DNA from: Aurantimonas endophytica
GTDB taxonomy: Bacteria; Pseudomonadota; Alphaproteobacteria; Rhizobiales; Rhizobiaceae
Length of the DNA: 64,000 nucleotides
NCBI RefSeq assembly: GCF_014196845.1
Contig: NZ_JACIEM010000003.1
Coordinates: forward strand, 372,001 to 436,000
Reading direction: 5' to 3'
The notes beneath the pieces are model-generated. The model did not search any database. It was not told where the DNA came from and saw nothing but the letters and a program-made list of their open reading frames with translations. How positions within the stretch are numbered: the stretch's first letter is position 1; each line of letters opens with the position of its first letter. The position numbers and the translations under genes were made by a program. Of the stretch, positions 10,254 to 18,682 are shown in pieces.

Positions 10254-10753
10254 GAAGGGCTCTCGTCCTCGCGCCGCGCCTCTTCTCGTCGCTCGGCGAT
10301 CAGCTCATCGACAGCGGAACCCTGGCCCCGGTCGAGATCTCGCGCCAGAGCCTGCACGTGGCGCACCACACCTTTTGGCGACAAGATCCGTAATTCACCG
10401 TCGATGACCTCGGCGCTGACCACGCCATCTTCGCCGAGAAGCATGGCCGTCCGCATCTCGGAAGGGATGACCACACGCCCGTCCTTGCCAATTGTCAGGC
10501 GCGTCGACCGGACCGAGCCCAAATCCTCCGAGCGATCCGCATGTCGTGCGTCGTATTCGTGCTTCCAGTGAAAATACTGGGTCGACGCGGTGTTCGCATT
10601 GCCGCCTTCCGCTACGGCAGCGTCAACGACAGCCTTGCGATCGGCACGCCGGCCGAGCCGCTTGCTAAGGGTGTCGGCAATCTCCCAAACGCGTCCCGTT
10701 TTCGAGTGCGCCTCGGGAGGATTGCGCGAGGCGGGCTTTCTGATCCGAGACAT
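10250..10753 (-). CDS. AbrB-type antitoxin with extra N-terminal domain, module 2
   Basis: A 167-residue protein. Residues 83-128 form an AbrB/SpoVT-type swapped-hairpin DNA-binding domain (TRLTIGKDGRVVIPSEMR). Residues 18-70 are a separate basic helical segment (TGRVWEIADTLSKRLGRR...) that looks like another DNA-binding module, making it twice the size of a usual VapB. The start at 10753 is set by GGGAGG six bases upstream; an in-frame ATG at 10780 would place this signal inside the gene. The charged C-terminus ([15 protein letters not shown]-like) ends in the toxin overlap. Confidence 0.82.
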   Translation of the reverse strand: MSRIRKPASRNPPEAHSKTGRVWEIADTLSKRLGRRADRKAVVDAAVAEGGNANTASTQYFHWKHEYDARHADRSEDLGSVRSTRLTIGKDGRVVIPSEMRTAMLLGEDGVVSAEVIDGELRILSPKGVVRHVQALARDLDRGQGSAVDELIAERREEARREDESPS

Positions 10754-10804
10754 CCAGCCTCCCAAGATAGAACATGCCATAATCTATACATCTGAGCTTC
10801 TCGA

Positions 10805-11968
10805 TCAACCGGTCTCCCGAAACAGCTCCCGCCCGATCAGCATGCGGCGGATCTCGCTGGTGCCGGCGCCGATCTCGTAGAGCTTGGCGTCGCGCAGCAG
10901 CCGTCCGGTCGGATAGTCGTTGATGTAGCCGTTGCCGCCGAGTGCCTGGATCGCCTCCAGCGCCATCTGCGTCGCCTTCTCTGCGGCGTACAGGATGCAG
11001 CCGGCGGCATCCTTGCGGCTGGTCTCGCCGCGGTCGCAGGCTGCGGCGACCGCGTAGACATATGCCCGGCAGGCATTCATCGTCACATACATGTCGGCCA
11101 GCTTCCCCTGCATCAGCTGGAATTCGCCGATCGCCTGCCCGAACTGCTTGCGCTCGTGAACGTAGGGAACGACCACGTCCATGCACGCGGCCATGATGCC
11201 GAGCGGGCCGGCCGACAGGACCACCCGCTCGTAGTCGAGACCGCTCATCAGCACCTTGGCGCCGCCGCCCTCCTCGCCGAGAACGTTCTCGAACGGCACC
11301 TCGCAATCCTGAAAGACCAGTTCGCAGGTGTTCGAGCCGCGCATGCCGAGCTTGTCGAGCTTCTGGGCGGTCGAAAAGCCGGTCATCGCCTTCTCGACGA
11401 GGAAGGCGGTGATGCCGCGCGGCCCGGCGTCCGGGTCCGTCCTGGCGTAGACGATCAGGGTCGAGGCGTCGGGGCCGTTGGTGATCCACATCTTGGTGCC
11501 GTTGAGGACGTACCGGTCGTTCCGCTTCTCGGCCCGAAGCTTCATGCCGACGACGTCCGACCCGGCCCCCGATTCCGACATCGCCAGCGCGCCGACATGT
11601 TCGCCGGAGACCAGCTTCGGCAGATATCGCCGCTTCTGCTCCGGCGTGCCGTTGCGACGGATCTGGTTGACGCAGAGATTGGAGTGGGCGCCGTAGGACA
11701 GCCCGACCGACGCCGAGGCACGGGATATCTCCTCCATGGCGACGCAATGGGCGAGATAACCCATCGCGGCACCACCGTATTCTTCCTCGACGGTGATGCC
11801 GAGCAGGCCGAGCGCGCCAAGTTCCGTCCAGAGTTCGTCCGGGAAGGCGTTTTCCGCATCGATGGCGGCAGCGCGCGGCGCGATCGTCTCCTGCGCAAAG
11901 CGCCTGACCATGCTGCGCAGTGCCTCGACATCCTCGCCGAGCGCGAAATTCATGCCGGTGTCGAACAT
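10805..11968 (-). CDS. ivd: Isovaleryl-CoA dehydrogenase
   Basis: A 387-residue acyl-CoA dehydrogenase. FAD and substrate motifs are [12 protein letters not shown] (128-139), WITNGPDA (161-168) and QALGGNGY near residue 345; the catalytic base is E247 in GLDYER, the position used by isovaleryl-CoA dehydrogenases instead of the C-terminal Glu of straight-chain enzymes. It oxidises isovaleryl-CoA to 3-methylcrotonyl-CoA, the substrate of MccAB downstream. The start at 11968 (MFDTGMNF) is preceded by AGGGAGGA. It is the first gene of the leftward operon; a CCCGCATGCGGG palindrome at 11991-12002 lies in its leader. Confidence 0.93.
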   Translation of the reverse strand: MFDTGMNFALGEDVEALRSMVRRFAQETIAPRAAAIDAENAFPDELWTELGALGLLGITVEEEYGGAAMGYLAHCVAMEEISRASASVGLSYGAHSNLCVNQIRRNGTPEQKRRYLPKLVSGEHVGALAMSESGAGSDVVGMKLRAEKRNDRYVLNGTKMWITNGPDASTLIVYARTDPDAGPRGITAFLVEKAMTGFSTAQKLDKLGMRGSNTCELVFQDCEVPFENVLGEEGGGAKVLMSGLDYERVVLSAGPLGIMAACMDVVVPYVHERKQFGQAIGEFQLMQGKLADMYVTMNACRAYVYAVAAACDRGETSRKDAAGCILYAAEKATQMALEAIQALGGNGYINDYPTGRLLRDAKLYEIGAGTSEIRRMLIGRELFRETG

Positions 11969-12149
11969 GCCCCGCGTCCTCCCTGACGTTCCCGCATGCG
12001 GGCGATCTCGTCTGAATAGCATTTCGTCCCGGAGCACCTGCAAGTCCCGGCATGTTCACGGGGTTCGCCACAAGACCTGCACCCCGGATCGTCGCGGCTC
12101 ACGTCGCCGGCCCCGTGCGTGCGGCAACGCCCAGCGGGCGTCCCTCGCG

Positions 12150-12857
12150 TCAGAGATGCTTCATGTCGTAGCGCTTCAGCAGCGCGACGATCAGGTCCCG
12201 TGCCTTGATCTTGTGGTCCTGCGCCATCTGCCGCGCGCCGGCGGCATCGCCTTCCCGCGCCGCGGCGATGATCAGCCGGTGCTCGCCGATGGAGTGAACC
12301 GGTTTCGGCCGGAAGCGCAGGGTGAGCCGCCGGGCCCGGTAGGATTGGTCGATATTGATCCGCGCGATCTTGGCGAGCCGGCTGTTGCCGCTTCCCTCGA
12401 CGAGCACCGCATGGAAACGCGCATCGACGTCGGCCCAGCGGGCGAGGTCGTCGCGATCAAGGGCCTCGATGAGCTCCTCGTTCATGGCTTCCAGATCGTC
12501 GCAGACGGCCTGCCGGGCCGCCGCCGGCTGCTCGGCCAGCAGCAGCGCCGCCATCCCCTCGACGGCGATGATCACGTCGTAGACTTCCCGCATGTCGTCC
12601 GGCGAAAGGCTGCGTATGACAACGCCCCGCTTCGGCCGAAGCTCGACCATGCCTTCGCTCTGCAGGCGGATGATCGCCTGGTGCACCGGGGTCCGGCTCA
12701 TGCCGAGCCGATGCGCCATCTCCAGTTCCGAGCCCTGGAAGCCGGGCGGAAACATGCCGTCGCGGATCGCCTGTTTCAGCGCGTCATAGGCCGCTTCGAC
12801 CAGAGGCGGCTTGCGCTCGACACTGTCGGTTTCGAAGAGCGCGGCTGCATCGGACAT
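12150..12857 (-). CDS. GntR-family regulator, FadR subfamily (FCD domain)
   Basis: A 235-residue regulator with an N-terminal winged helix (VEAAYDALKQAIRDG through RLGMSRTPVHQAIIRL, residues 18-65) and an all-helical C-terminal FCD ligand domain containing the metal-binding pattern D..FH..L (DVDARFHAVL) and two later histidines. It starts at 12857 with AGGGAG upstream. It is transcribed away from the tripartite transporter gene, the usual arrangement for a local organic-acid regulator. The shared 188-bp intergenic region carries a 10-bp direct repeat that is a candidate operator. Organic acids are the known ligands of this subfamily. Confidence 0.88.
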   Translation of the reverse strand: MSDAAALFETDSVERKPPLVEAAYDALKQAIRDGMFPPGFQGSELEMAHRLGMSRTPVHQAIIRLQSEGMVELRPKRGVVIRSLSPDDMREVYDVIIAVEGMAALLLAEQPAAARQAVCDDLEAMNEELIEALDRDDLARWADVDARFHAVLVEGSGNSRLAKIARINIDQSYRARRLTLRFRPKPVHSIGEHRLIIAAAREGDAAGARQMAQDHKIKARDLIVALLKRYDMKHL

Positions 12858-12909
12858 ATGGGGCTCCCTGTGCGAAGCCAGTCTAACGCGAGCGGTTCGA
12901 TGGCGCAAA

Positions 12910-12953
12910 TGATGCATGCCCTGATGCATGCAACAACGAACGCAAGATTGACA
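12910..12953 (+). promoter_or_regulatory. Operator repeats and -35 element for the tartrate/TTT operon
   Basis: TGATGCATGC occurs twice, at 12910-12919 and 12922-12931, 12 bp apart, each containing the self-complementary core GCATGC. A perfect TTGACA follows at 12948-12953; the -10 match is poor. The site lies between the FCD GntR gene and tctC, so the repeats are the best candidate for the GntR operator. Confidence 0.5.
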
Positions 12954-13045
12954 TTCCGCAGATGATCGTCCCAGATAGCGCTGACGCACCCCCCGAGGCT
13001 GGGAGGCCGAGGGTGCCGTTATTGACGATCCAGGGAGGATTACAG

Positions 13046-14002
13046 ATGAAGCTCACGACCATTCTTGCCGGCGCCGCGATGGCGATCGGACTGTCGGCGA
13101 TGTCCGCTGGTGCGCAGGACTATCCGGCCAAACCGGTCAACTACATCATTCCGTTCAATGCCGGCGGCGAGTCGGATATCGCGGCGCGCATGCAGCAGCC
13201 GGTGTTCGAGAAGCAGACCGGCCAGAGCATGGTCGTGCAGTATCTGGAAGGCGCCGGCGGCGCCCAGGCCTGGTCGCAGCTGAACGGCATGGAAGGCGAC
13301 GGCTACACGATCATGGGCACGAACCTGCCCCACATCATCATGCAGCCGATGGCGCAGGACGTCGGCTACAAGACCGAAGACCTGACCAACGTCTACTTCT
13401 TCCACTACACGCCGGACGCGATCATCGTGCCGGCCGACAGCCAGTTCCAGACCCTCGAGGACCTCGTCACCTATGCCAAGGAGAACCCGGGCCTCGTGAC
13501 CTTCTCCGGCTCCGGGACGAACTCCGCGAACCACGTCGCACAGGCGACGTTCGATCGGCTGGTCGGCGTCACCACCACCTACATCCCCTTCTCCGGCACC
13601 AGCCCGGCGACCACCGCCGTGCTCGGCAACCAGGTCATGGCGGGCTTCAGCTACACCACGGCCGCGATCAACCAGGCCGACGCGGTCCGCGTCCTCGCCG
13701 TGGCGGCTGACGAGCGTGTCCCGAGCTTCCCGGACGTGCCGACCTTCAAGGAGCTCGGCTACGACATGGCCGGCGGCGCCTATCGCGGCGTTGCCGTGCC
13801 GAACTCGGCCTCCGAGGAAGTGCGCCAGCAGGTCTCCGACATGATCGGCGAGATCAACGCCGACCCCGACTTCGTCCAGAAGATGAAGGACGGCGGCTTC
13901 GTCGTCATCGACGTGCCCTATGGCGAAATGGAAGCCTTCATGGGCGAGCGGCGCGCCGAATACGAGGAAACCGCCAAGCAGATGGGCATCACCCAGAACT
14001 GA
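13046..14002 (+). CDS. tctC: Tripartite tricarboxylate transporter substrate-binding protein (TctC/Bug family)
   Basis: A 318-residue periplasmic binding protein. The signal peptide (MKLTTILAGAAMAIG...AGAQ) is cut after about residue 23. The Bug-family start is DYPAKPVNYIIPFNAGGESD, including the PFNAGG loop that binds carboxylates, and a GSGTNSANHVA loop follows near residue 155. The start at 13046 has AGGGAGGA upstream. It heads a rightward operon with tctA, tctB, a tartrate-type dehydrogenase and D-tartrate dehydratase, so a tartrate-like acid is the likely ligand; sulfolactate is an alternative because the sulfolactate genes nearby lack a transporter. Confidence 0.9.
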   Translation: MKLTTILAGAAMAIGLSAMSAGAQDYPAKPVNYIIPFNAGGESDIAARMQQPVFEKQTGQSMVVQYLEGAGGAQAWSQLNGMEGDGYTIMGTNLPHIIMQPMAQDVGYKTEDLTNVYFFHYTPDAIIVPADSQFQTLEDLVTYAKENPGLVTFSGSGTNSANHVAQATFDRLVGVTTTYIPFSGTSPATTAVLGNQVMAGFSYTTAAINQADAVRVLAVAADERVPSFPDVPTFKELGYDMAGGAYRGVAVPNSASEEVRQQVSDMIGEINADPDFVQKMKDGGFVVIDVPYGEMEAFMGERRAEYEETAKQMGITQN

Positions 14003-14077
14003 TCCGGCATCCGGTCCGGGCGGAGGCGCAGCTGACGCTTCCGCCCTTTTTTCCTTGCCCCATCTGAAGCGGACGCC

Positions 14078-15619
14078 ATGGACAAGCTCGTCTACCTCGC
14101 CGAGGCCCTGACGCTGACGAACCTCGCACTCGCCCTGGTCGGCGTGGTCGCCGGTATCGTCATCGGCGCCATGCCCGGTCTCTCAGCGACGATGGCCGTC
14201 GCGGTGCTCGTGCCCTTCACCTTCACCATGGAGCCCGCCTCCGGCCTGATCGTGCTCGGCGCGATCTACACCGGCGCGATCTATGGCGGCTCCTATTCGG
14301 CGATCCTGGTCAACACGCCCGGCACGCCGTCGGCCATCGCCACCACCTTCGACGGCTTCCCGATGGCCAAGCGCGGCGACGGCGCGCTGGCCGTCAGCCT
14401 GGCGACTCTCGCCTCGGTTACCGGCGGGCTGGTGGGCGCGCTGCTGCTGATGTTCCTCGCCCCGCCGCTCGCGCAGGTCGCCCTCGCCTTCGGCCCACCC
14501 GAATATTTCTGGCTGGCGGTGTTCGGCCTGACGCTGATCTCGGCGCTCTCGGTCGGCAACCTGCTGAAGGGCATGATCGGCGCCTGTCTCGGGCTGCTGT
14601 TGTCGATGGTCGGCATCGCGGTGATCGGCGCGGACGTGCGCTTCACCATGGGCAGCCAGGTGCTGCTCGGCGGCATCAACATCGTCGCCGGCCTGATCGG
14701 CCTCTATTGCATCCCCGTCCTGATCGACCTCGTCGCCACGCGCGACCCGCATCTTCGGGTCGCCCCCGAAAGCGGCGGCTTCCGCCTCAAGGAGGCCTTC
14801 GCGATCACGATGAAGGAGAAGGTCAACCTGATCCGCTCGTCGCTGATCGGCACGATCGTCGGGATCCTGCCGGGCGCCGGGGGCTCGGTGGCGAGCCTTG
14901 TCTCCTATTCGGAGGCGCGCCGCTCCTCCAAGCACCCGGAGCGCTACGGCACGGGCGAGCCGGGCGGGATCATCGCCACGGAGTCGGCCAACAACGCCAC
15001 GGTCGGCGGCGGCTTCATCCCGACCCTCGTCCTCGGCATTCCCGGCACCCCGCCGGACGCGGTCATCCTCGGCGCGCTGCTGGTCCAGGGCATTCGCATC
15101 GGACCCACCCTGTTCACCACCCAGGGGTCGATCGTCTACACCTTCATCTTCGGCCTGATCATCGGCACGCTGATCATGCTGCCGGTCGGCCTGCTCATCG
15201 GCCGCTACGCCTACAAGAGCATCGTGGCGATTCCGAAATCGGCGCTGGTGCCGACCATCGCCTTCATGACCGTGGTCGGCAGCTTCGCCATCCACAACAA
15301 CCTCAACGACGTGGCGGTGATGCTCGGCCTCGGCGTCGTCGGCTGGCTGCTCAACCGGACCGGCTATTCGCCCTCGCCGATCGTGCTCGGCCTGGTGCTC
15401 GGCCAGATCGCCGAGCAGGGCTTCGTCCAGAGCTACCTGATCGGCAATGCCCAGGGGAACATCCTCGGCATGTTCTTCGGCCGGCCGATCTCGATGGCCA
15501 TCGTCGCCTTCGCCGCGCTGACCCTGTTCTACCCGCTGATCGCCTCGGCGATCGGCGCCAGGCGGGCCCGCAAGTCCCATACCGACATCACCGTGGAGAG
15601 CCGCGATGGCCAGCCTTAG
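14078..15619 (+). CDS. tctA: Tripartite tricarboxylate transporter large membrane subunit (TctA)
   Basis: A 513-residue integral membrane protein with about eleven to twelve hydrophobic segments. The two TctA signature loops are visible: GAMPGLSATMAVAVLVPF near residue 28 and GILPGAGGSVASLVSY near residue 265. Length equals typical TctA. It is the ion-coupled channel unit of the transporter working with TctB and TctC. It overlaps tctB by 14 nt. Confidence 0.93.
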   Translation: MDKLVYLAEALTLTNLALALVGVVAGIVIGAMPGLSATMAVAVLVPFTFTMEPASGLIVLGAIYTGAIYGGSYSAILVNTPGTPSAIATTFDGFPMAKRGDGALAVSLATLASVTGGLVGALLLMFLAPPLAQVALAFGPPEYFWLAVFGLTLISALSVGNLLKGMIGACLGLLLSMVGIAVIGADVRFTMGSQVLLGGINIVAGLIGLYCIPVLIDLVATRDPHLRVAPESGGFRLKEAFAITMKEKVNLIRSSLIGTIVGILPGAGGSVASLVSYSEARRSSKHPERYGTGEPGGIIATESANNATVGGGFIPTLVLGIPGTPPDAVILGALLVQGIRIGPTLFTTQGSIVYTFIFGLIIGTLIMLPVGLLIGRYAYKSIVAIPKSALVPTIAFMTVVGSFAIHNNLNDVAVMLGLGVVGWLLNRTGYSPSPIVLGLVLGQIAEQGFVQSYLIGNAQGNILGMFFGRPISMAIVAFAALTLFYPLIASAIGARRARKSHTDITVESRDGQP

Positions 15620-16097
15620 AAAGCCGCACGACGTGCCGGGAACGATCCTGGCCGCCGTGTTCGTCGCGCTCGGCGCCTTCCTGATCCTGCAGACCGACAG
15701 CATGTCCCCGATGGGCTCGGTCTTCCCGATCACCGTCTCGGTCGCGATGATCGTCTTCGCGCTGGCGCTCATCCTGCGCAATGTCGTGCTCGGCATGCGC
15801 GCTGTTCCGGTGACGGCACCAGCCGAGGCGCAGCCCGAGGCGAGCCACGAGTCGATGCCGCGCCGCCTGCTCTTCCTGCTGGCGATGATCGTCTGGATCG
15901 TGCTGATCCCGATCCTCGGCTTCCTCGTGTCGAGCGTGCTGGCCTATTTCGCGATCATGCTCGTGGCGACCCATGACCGCATGTCGCTGCGCGAGGGCGC
16001 GACCCTCGTGGTCATCGGCCTTGCCATCCTCACCGTCTTCTACCTGGTGATGGCGAGGGTCCTGCTCATCCCGATGCCGACCGGCCTGTTCCTCTAG
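15606..16097 (+). CDS. tctB: Tripartite tricarboxylate transporter small membrane subunit (TctB)
   Basis: A 163-residue protein with four predicted membrane segments (about 12-30, 40-60, 92-130 in two parts, and 138-160), as in TctB. Its sequence is weakly conserved in general, so the call relies on topology, size and position directly after tctA. It starts inside tctA, with GGAGAG upstream of the ATG. Confidence 0.88.
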   Translation: MASLRKPHDVPGTILAAVFVALGAFLILQTDSMSPMGSVFPITVSVAMIVFALALILRNVVLGMRAVPVTAPAEAQPEASHESMPRRLLFLLAMIVWIVLIPILGFLVSSVLAYFAIMLVATHDRMSLREGATLVVIGLAILTVFYLVMARVLLIPMPTGLFL

Positions 16098-16153
16098 ACC
16101 GGCCGCGCCTGCCCCGCCCTGGCGCGGAACCTGAAAATACGGAGTACCCCCGC

Positions 16154-17230
16154 ATGTCCGCAACCAACCGCCTGAAGATCGCGACCATCCCCGGCGACGG
16201 CATCGGCCGCGAGGTCGTGCCCGAGGGCATGCGCGTGCTGGAAGCCGTCGGCCGAAGGTTCGACATCGCCTTCCAGTTCGACGAGGTCGACTGGAGCTGC
16301 GACTATTACAAGAAGCATGGGCGGATGATGCCGGAGAACGGCCTCGACCAGTTCCGCCAGCACGACGCGGTCTTCCTCGGCGCGGTCGGCTGGCCAGAGG
16401 TGCCCGACCACGTCTCGCTCTGGGGCCTGCTCATCCCGATCCGCCGCGACTTCAACCAGTATGTGAACCTTCGGCCGGTGCGGCTCCTGAAAGGCACCAC
16501 GAGCCCGCTCGCCAATCGCGGCCCGGAGGACATCGACTTCTACGTCGTCCGCGAGAATGTCGAGGGCGAATATTCCGAGGCCGGCGGCCGGCTCTATCGC
16601 GGCACCGAGAACGAGCTTGCCATCCAGGAATCGATCTTCACCCGGCGCGGCGTCGACCGGGTGCTGCGCTATGCCTTCGAGCTCGCCAGGACGCGTCCAC
16701 GCAAGCAGGTGACCTCCGCCACGAAGTCGAACGGCATCATCCACACCATGCCGTTCTGGGACGAGCGCTTCGCCGCGATGAAGGCGGACTATCCCGACAT
16801 CGCGACCAGCCAGTACCATATCGACATTCTCTGCGCGCATTTCGTCCAGCATCCGGACTGGTTCGACGTCGTCGTCGGCTCCAACCTCTTCGGCGACATC
16901 CTCTCCGATCTCGGCCCGGCGGTGGCCGGCTCGATCGGCATCGCGCCGTCGGCCAACATCAATCCCGAGGGCGACTTCCCGTCGATGTTCGAGCCGGTGC
17001 ACGGCTCGGCGCCGGACATCGCCGGCAAGGGCATCGCCAATCCGATCGGCCAGATCTGGTCGGCGGCGATGATGCTCGAACATCTCGGCCACAAGGACGC
17101 CGCCGACGCGGTGATCGCGGCGATGGAGACGGTGATCGCCGATCCCGCCTCGCGGACCCGCGACATGGGCGGCAAGGCCGGCACCGCCGAATGCGGCGAG
17201 GCGATCGCCAGCGTGATTTCGGCGGGGTGA
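16154..17230 (+). CDS. ttuC: Tartrate dehydrogenase / D-malate-type decarboxylating dehydrogenase
   Basis: A 358-residue enzyme of the isocitrate/isopropylmalate dehydrogenase family, starting IATIPGDGIGREVVPEG. The metal-binding block GSNLFGDILSDLGPAVAGSIG and the NAD-binding HGSAPDIAGKGIANPIG are intact. Features typical of tartrate dehydrogenases rather than LeuB are WSCDYYKKHGRMMPENGLDQ near residue 47 and the LWGLLIPIRRDFNQYVNLRP block near 95. Such enzymes act on L- or meso-tartrate and D-malate. Its place between the transporter and D-tartrate dehydratase supports a role in tartrate use. Confidence 0.87.
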   Translation: MSATNRLKIATIPGDGIGREVVPEGMRVLEAVGRRFDIAFQFDEVDWSCDYYKKHGRMMPENGLDQFRQHDAVFLGAVGWPEVPDHVSLWGLLIPIRRDFNQYVNLRPVRLLKGTTSPLANRGPEDIDFYVVRENVEGEYSEAGGRLYRGTENELAIQESIFTRRGVDRVLRYAFELARTRPRKQVTSATKSNGIIHTMPFWDERFAAMKADYPDIATSQYHIDILCAHFVQHPDWFDVVVGSNLFGDILSDLGPAVAGSIGIAPSANINPEGDFPSMFEPVHGSAPDIAGKGIANPIGQIWSAAMMLEHLGHKDAADAVIAAMETVIADPASRTRDMGGKAGTAECGEAIASVISAG

Positions 17231-17287
17231 TGTTGCCGGCGCGCGGCGGCTGAGGCCGGATAACCTCTACCCGGAGCGGAGGCACAT

Positions 17288-17334
17288 ACCCCCCTCTGCC
17301 CTGCCGGGCATCTCCCCCACAAGGGGGGAGATCG
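17288..17334 (+). repeat. GC-rich palindromic intergenic repeat, copy A
   Basis: This copy reads from a run of C (CCCCCCTCTGCCCTGCCGGG) into an internal hairpin ATCTCCCCC-AC-AAGGGGGGAGAT. An inverted copy lies 79 bp further on. The same sequence occurs twice near 21.2-21.4 kb. Similar palindromic units are common between genes of Hyphomicrobiales; their function is unknown, possibly mRNA folding or remnants of small mobile elements. Confidence 0.8.
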
Positions 17335-17412
17335 GAGGCTTCACGGGCCGAGCCAAGCTCGCAGACCGAAGTGCCTCGCATCATGAAAAGACCTGCGGCA
17401 TCCGAGCGGGAT

Positions 17413-17455
17413 CGATCTCCCCCTTGTGGGGAGATGCCGGCAGGCAGAGGGGGGT
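17413..17455 (-). repeat. GC-rich palindromic intergenic repeat, copy B (inverted to copy A)
   Basis: The reverse complement of copy A with a few single-base differences (GATCTCCCCCTTGTGGGGAG, then GCCGGCAGGCAGAGGGGGGT). With copy A it makes a roughly 45-bp inverted repeat around an AT-richer centre at about 17335-17412, directly upstream of the D-tartrate dehydratase gene. Transcribed, the pair would form a long stem with smaller hairpins inside each arm. Confidence 0.8.
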
Positions 17456-17500
17456 GAACGTGCCACCGCCCCAAAAAGACCAGGAACCAGGAACGCCGCC

Positions 17501-18670
17501 ATGCGCATCATCGACATCCGGGAAAAGACGGTCTCGATCGCCAGCCCGATCGCCAATGCCTTCATCGATTTCTCGAAGATGACATGCTCGGTCGTCGCGG
17601 TGGTCACCGACCAGATCCGCGATGGCAAGCCGGTCGTCGGCTTCGGCTTCAACTCCAACGGCCGCTACGGCCAGGGCTCGCTGATGCGCGAGCGCTTCAT
17701 CCCGCGATTGATGGAGGCCGATCCGGCGACGCTGATCGACGAGGGCGAGGACAACCTCGATCCCTTCGCCATCTGGAAGACCATGATGACGAACGAGAAG
17801 CCGGGCGGGCACGGCGAGCGCTCGGTGGCCGTGGGCACGATCGACATGGCGGTGTGGGACGCGGTGGCGAAGATCGCCGGCAAACCGCTCTACCGGCTGC
17901 TCGCCGATCGCTACAGGGACGGCGTGGCCGATGACGACGTCTGGGTCTATGCCGCCGGCGGCTACTATCACTCGGGCAAGGAGATCGAGGGCCTCAAGGA
18001 CGAGATGCGGTCCTATGTCGATCGCGGCTACACGGTCTGCAAGATGAAGATCGGCCTCGCTCCGCTCGCTGACGATCTGAAGCGTATCGACGCGGCGATC
18101 GAGGTCGTCGGCGATCCGGCCAATCTCTGCGTCGACGCCAATGGCCGTTTCGACCTCAAGACCGCCGTCGCCTATGCGAAAGCGCTCGAGCCCTACGGCC
18201 TCTACTGGTACGAGGAGGCCGGCGATCCGCTCGACTACGCGCTGCAGGCCGAGCTGGCGCAGCATTATTCGGGCCGCATGGCGACCGGCGAGAACCTCTT
18301 CTCGATGCAGGACGCGCGCAACCTGATCCGCTACGGCGGCATGCGCGCCGACCGCGACATCCTGCAGTTCGACTGTGCGCTGTCCTACGGGCTGGTCGAG
18401 TACATGCGCACGCTGGCGATGATGAAGGAGAACGGCTGGTCGAGCCGGCGGGTGGTGCCGCATGGCGGGCACCAGATGTCGCTCAACATCGCCGCCGGCC
18501 TGCATCTCGGCGGCAACGAATCCTATCCTGACGTCTTCCAGCCCTTCGGCGGCTTCGCCGACGCGACCGGAGTCAGGAACAGCCGCGTCGGCCTGCCGAC
18601 CGTGCCGGGCGTCGGATTCGAGGCGAAATCGGCGCTCTACAGCCTGCTGAAGCGGGAGCTGCTCGACTGA
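17501..18670 (+). CDS. tarD: D(-)-tartrate dehydratase (enolase superfamily)
   Basis: A 389-residue enzyme, the same length as the characterised Bradyrhizobium TarD. Residues aligned to its active site are present: K183 in the KMK motif, metal ligands D212 (VDAN), E238 (WYEE) and E264 (ATGEN), and the base H321 (PHGGHQ). The block NEKPGGHGERSVAVGTIDM is characteristic of this subgroup. It dehydrates D-tartrate to oxaloacetate. The start at 17501 has AGGAAC upstream; an earlier in-frame ATG at 17426 lies inside the repeat and is unlikely. Same strand as the transporter operon, but separated by the inverted repeat pair. Confidence 0.93.
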   Translation: MRIIDIREKTVSIASPIANAFIDFSKMTCSVVAVVTDQIRDGKPVVGFGFNSNGRYGQGSLMRERFIPRLMEADPATLIDEGEDNLDPFAIWKTMMTNEKPGGHGERSVAVGTIDMAVWDAVAKIAGKPLYRLLADRYRDGVADDDVWVYAAGGYYHSGKEIEGLKDEMRSYVDRGYTVCKMKIGLAPLADDLKRIDAAIEVVGDPANLCVDANGRFDLKTAVAYAKALEPYGLYWYEEAGDPLDYALQAELAQHYSGRMATGENLFSMQDARNLIRYGGMRADRDILQFDCALSYGLVEYMRTLAMMKENGWSSRRVVPHGGHQMSLNIAAGLHLGGNESYPDVFQPFGGFADATGVRNSRVGLPTVPGVGFEAKSALYSLLKRELLD

Positions 18671-18682
18671 CGCCGACCGGCG

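Noticed and set aside
14183-15796. A 537-codon open frame on the minus strand opposite tctA
   Set aside because: The translation is dominated by Arg, Asp, Gln and His with no recognisable fold, while the plus strand encodes a clear TctA with membrane helices and signature loops.
16154-17230. 3-isopropylmalate dehydrogenase (LeuB)
   Set aside because: The sequence has tartrate/D-malate dehydrogenase-type substrate loops and sits with tarD and a carboxylate transporter, not with leu genes.
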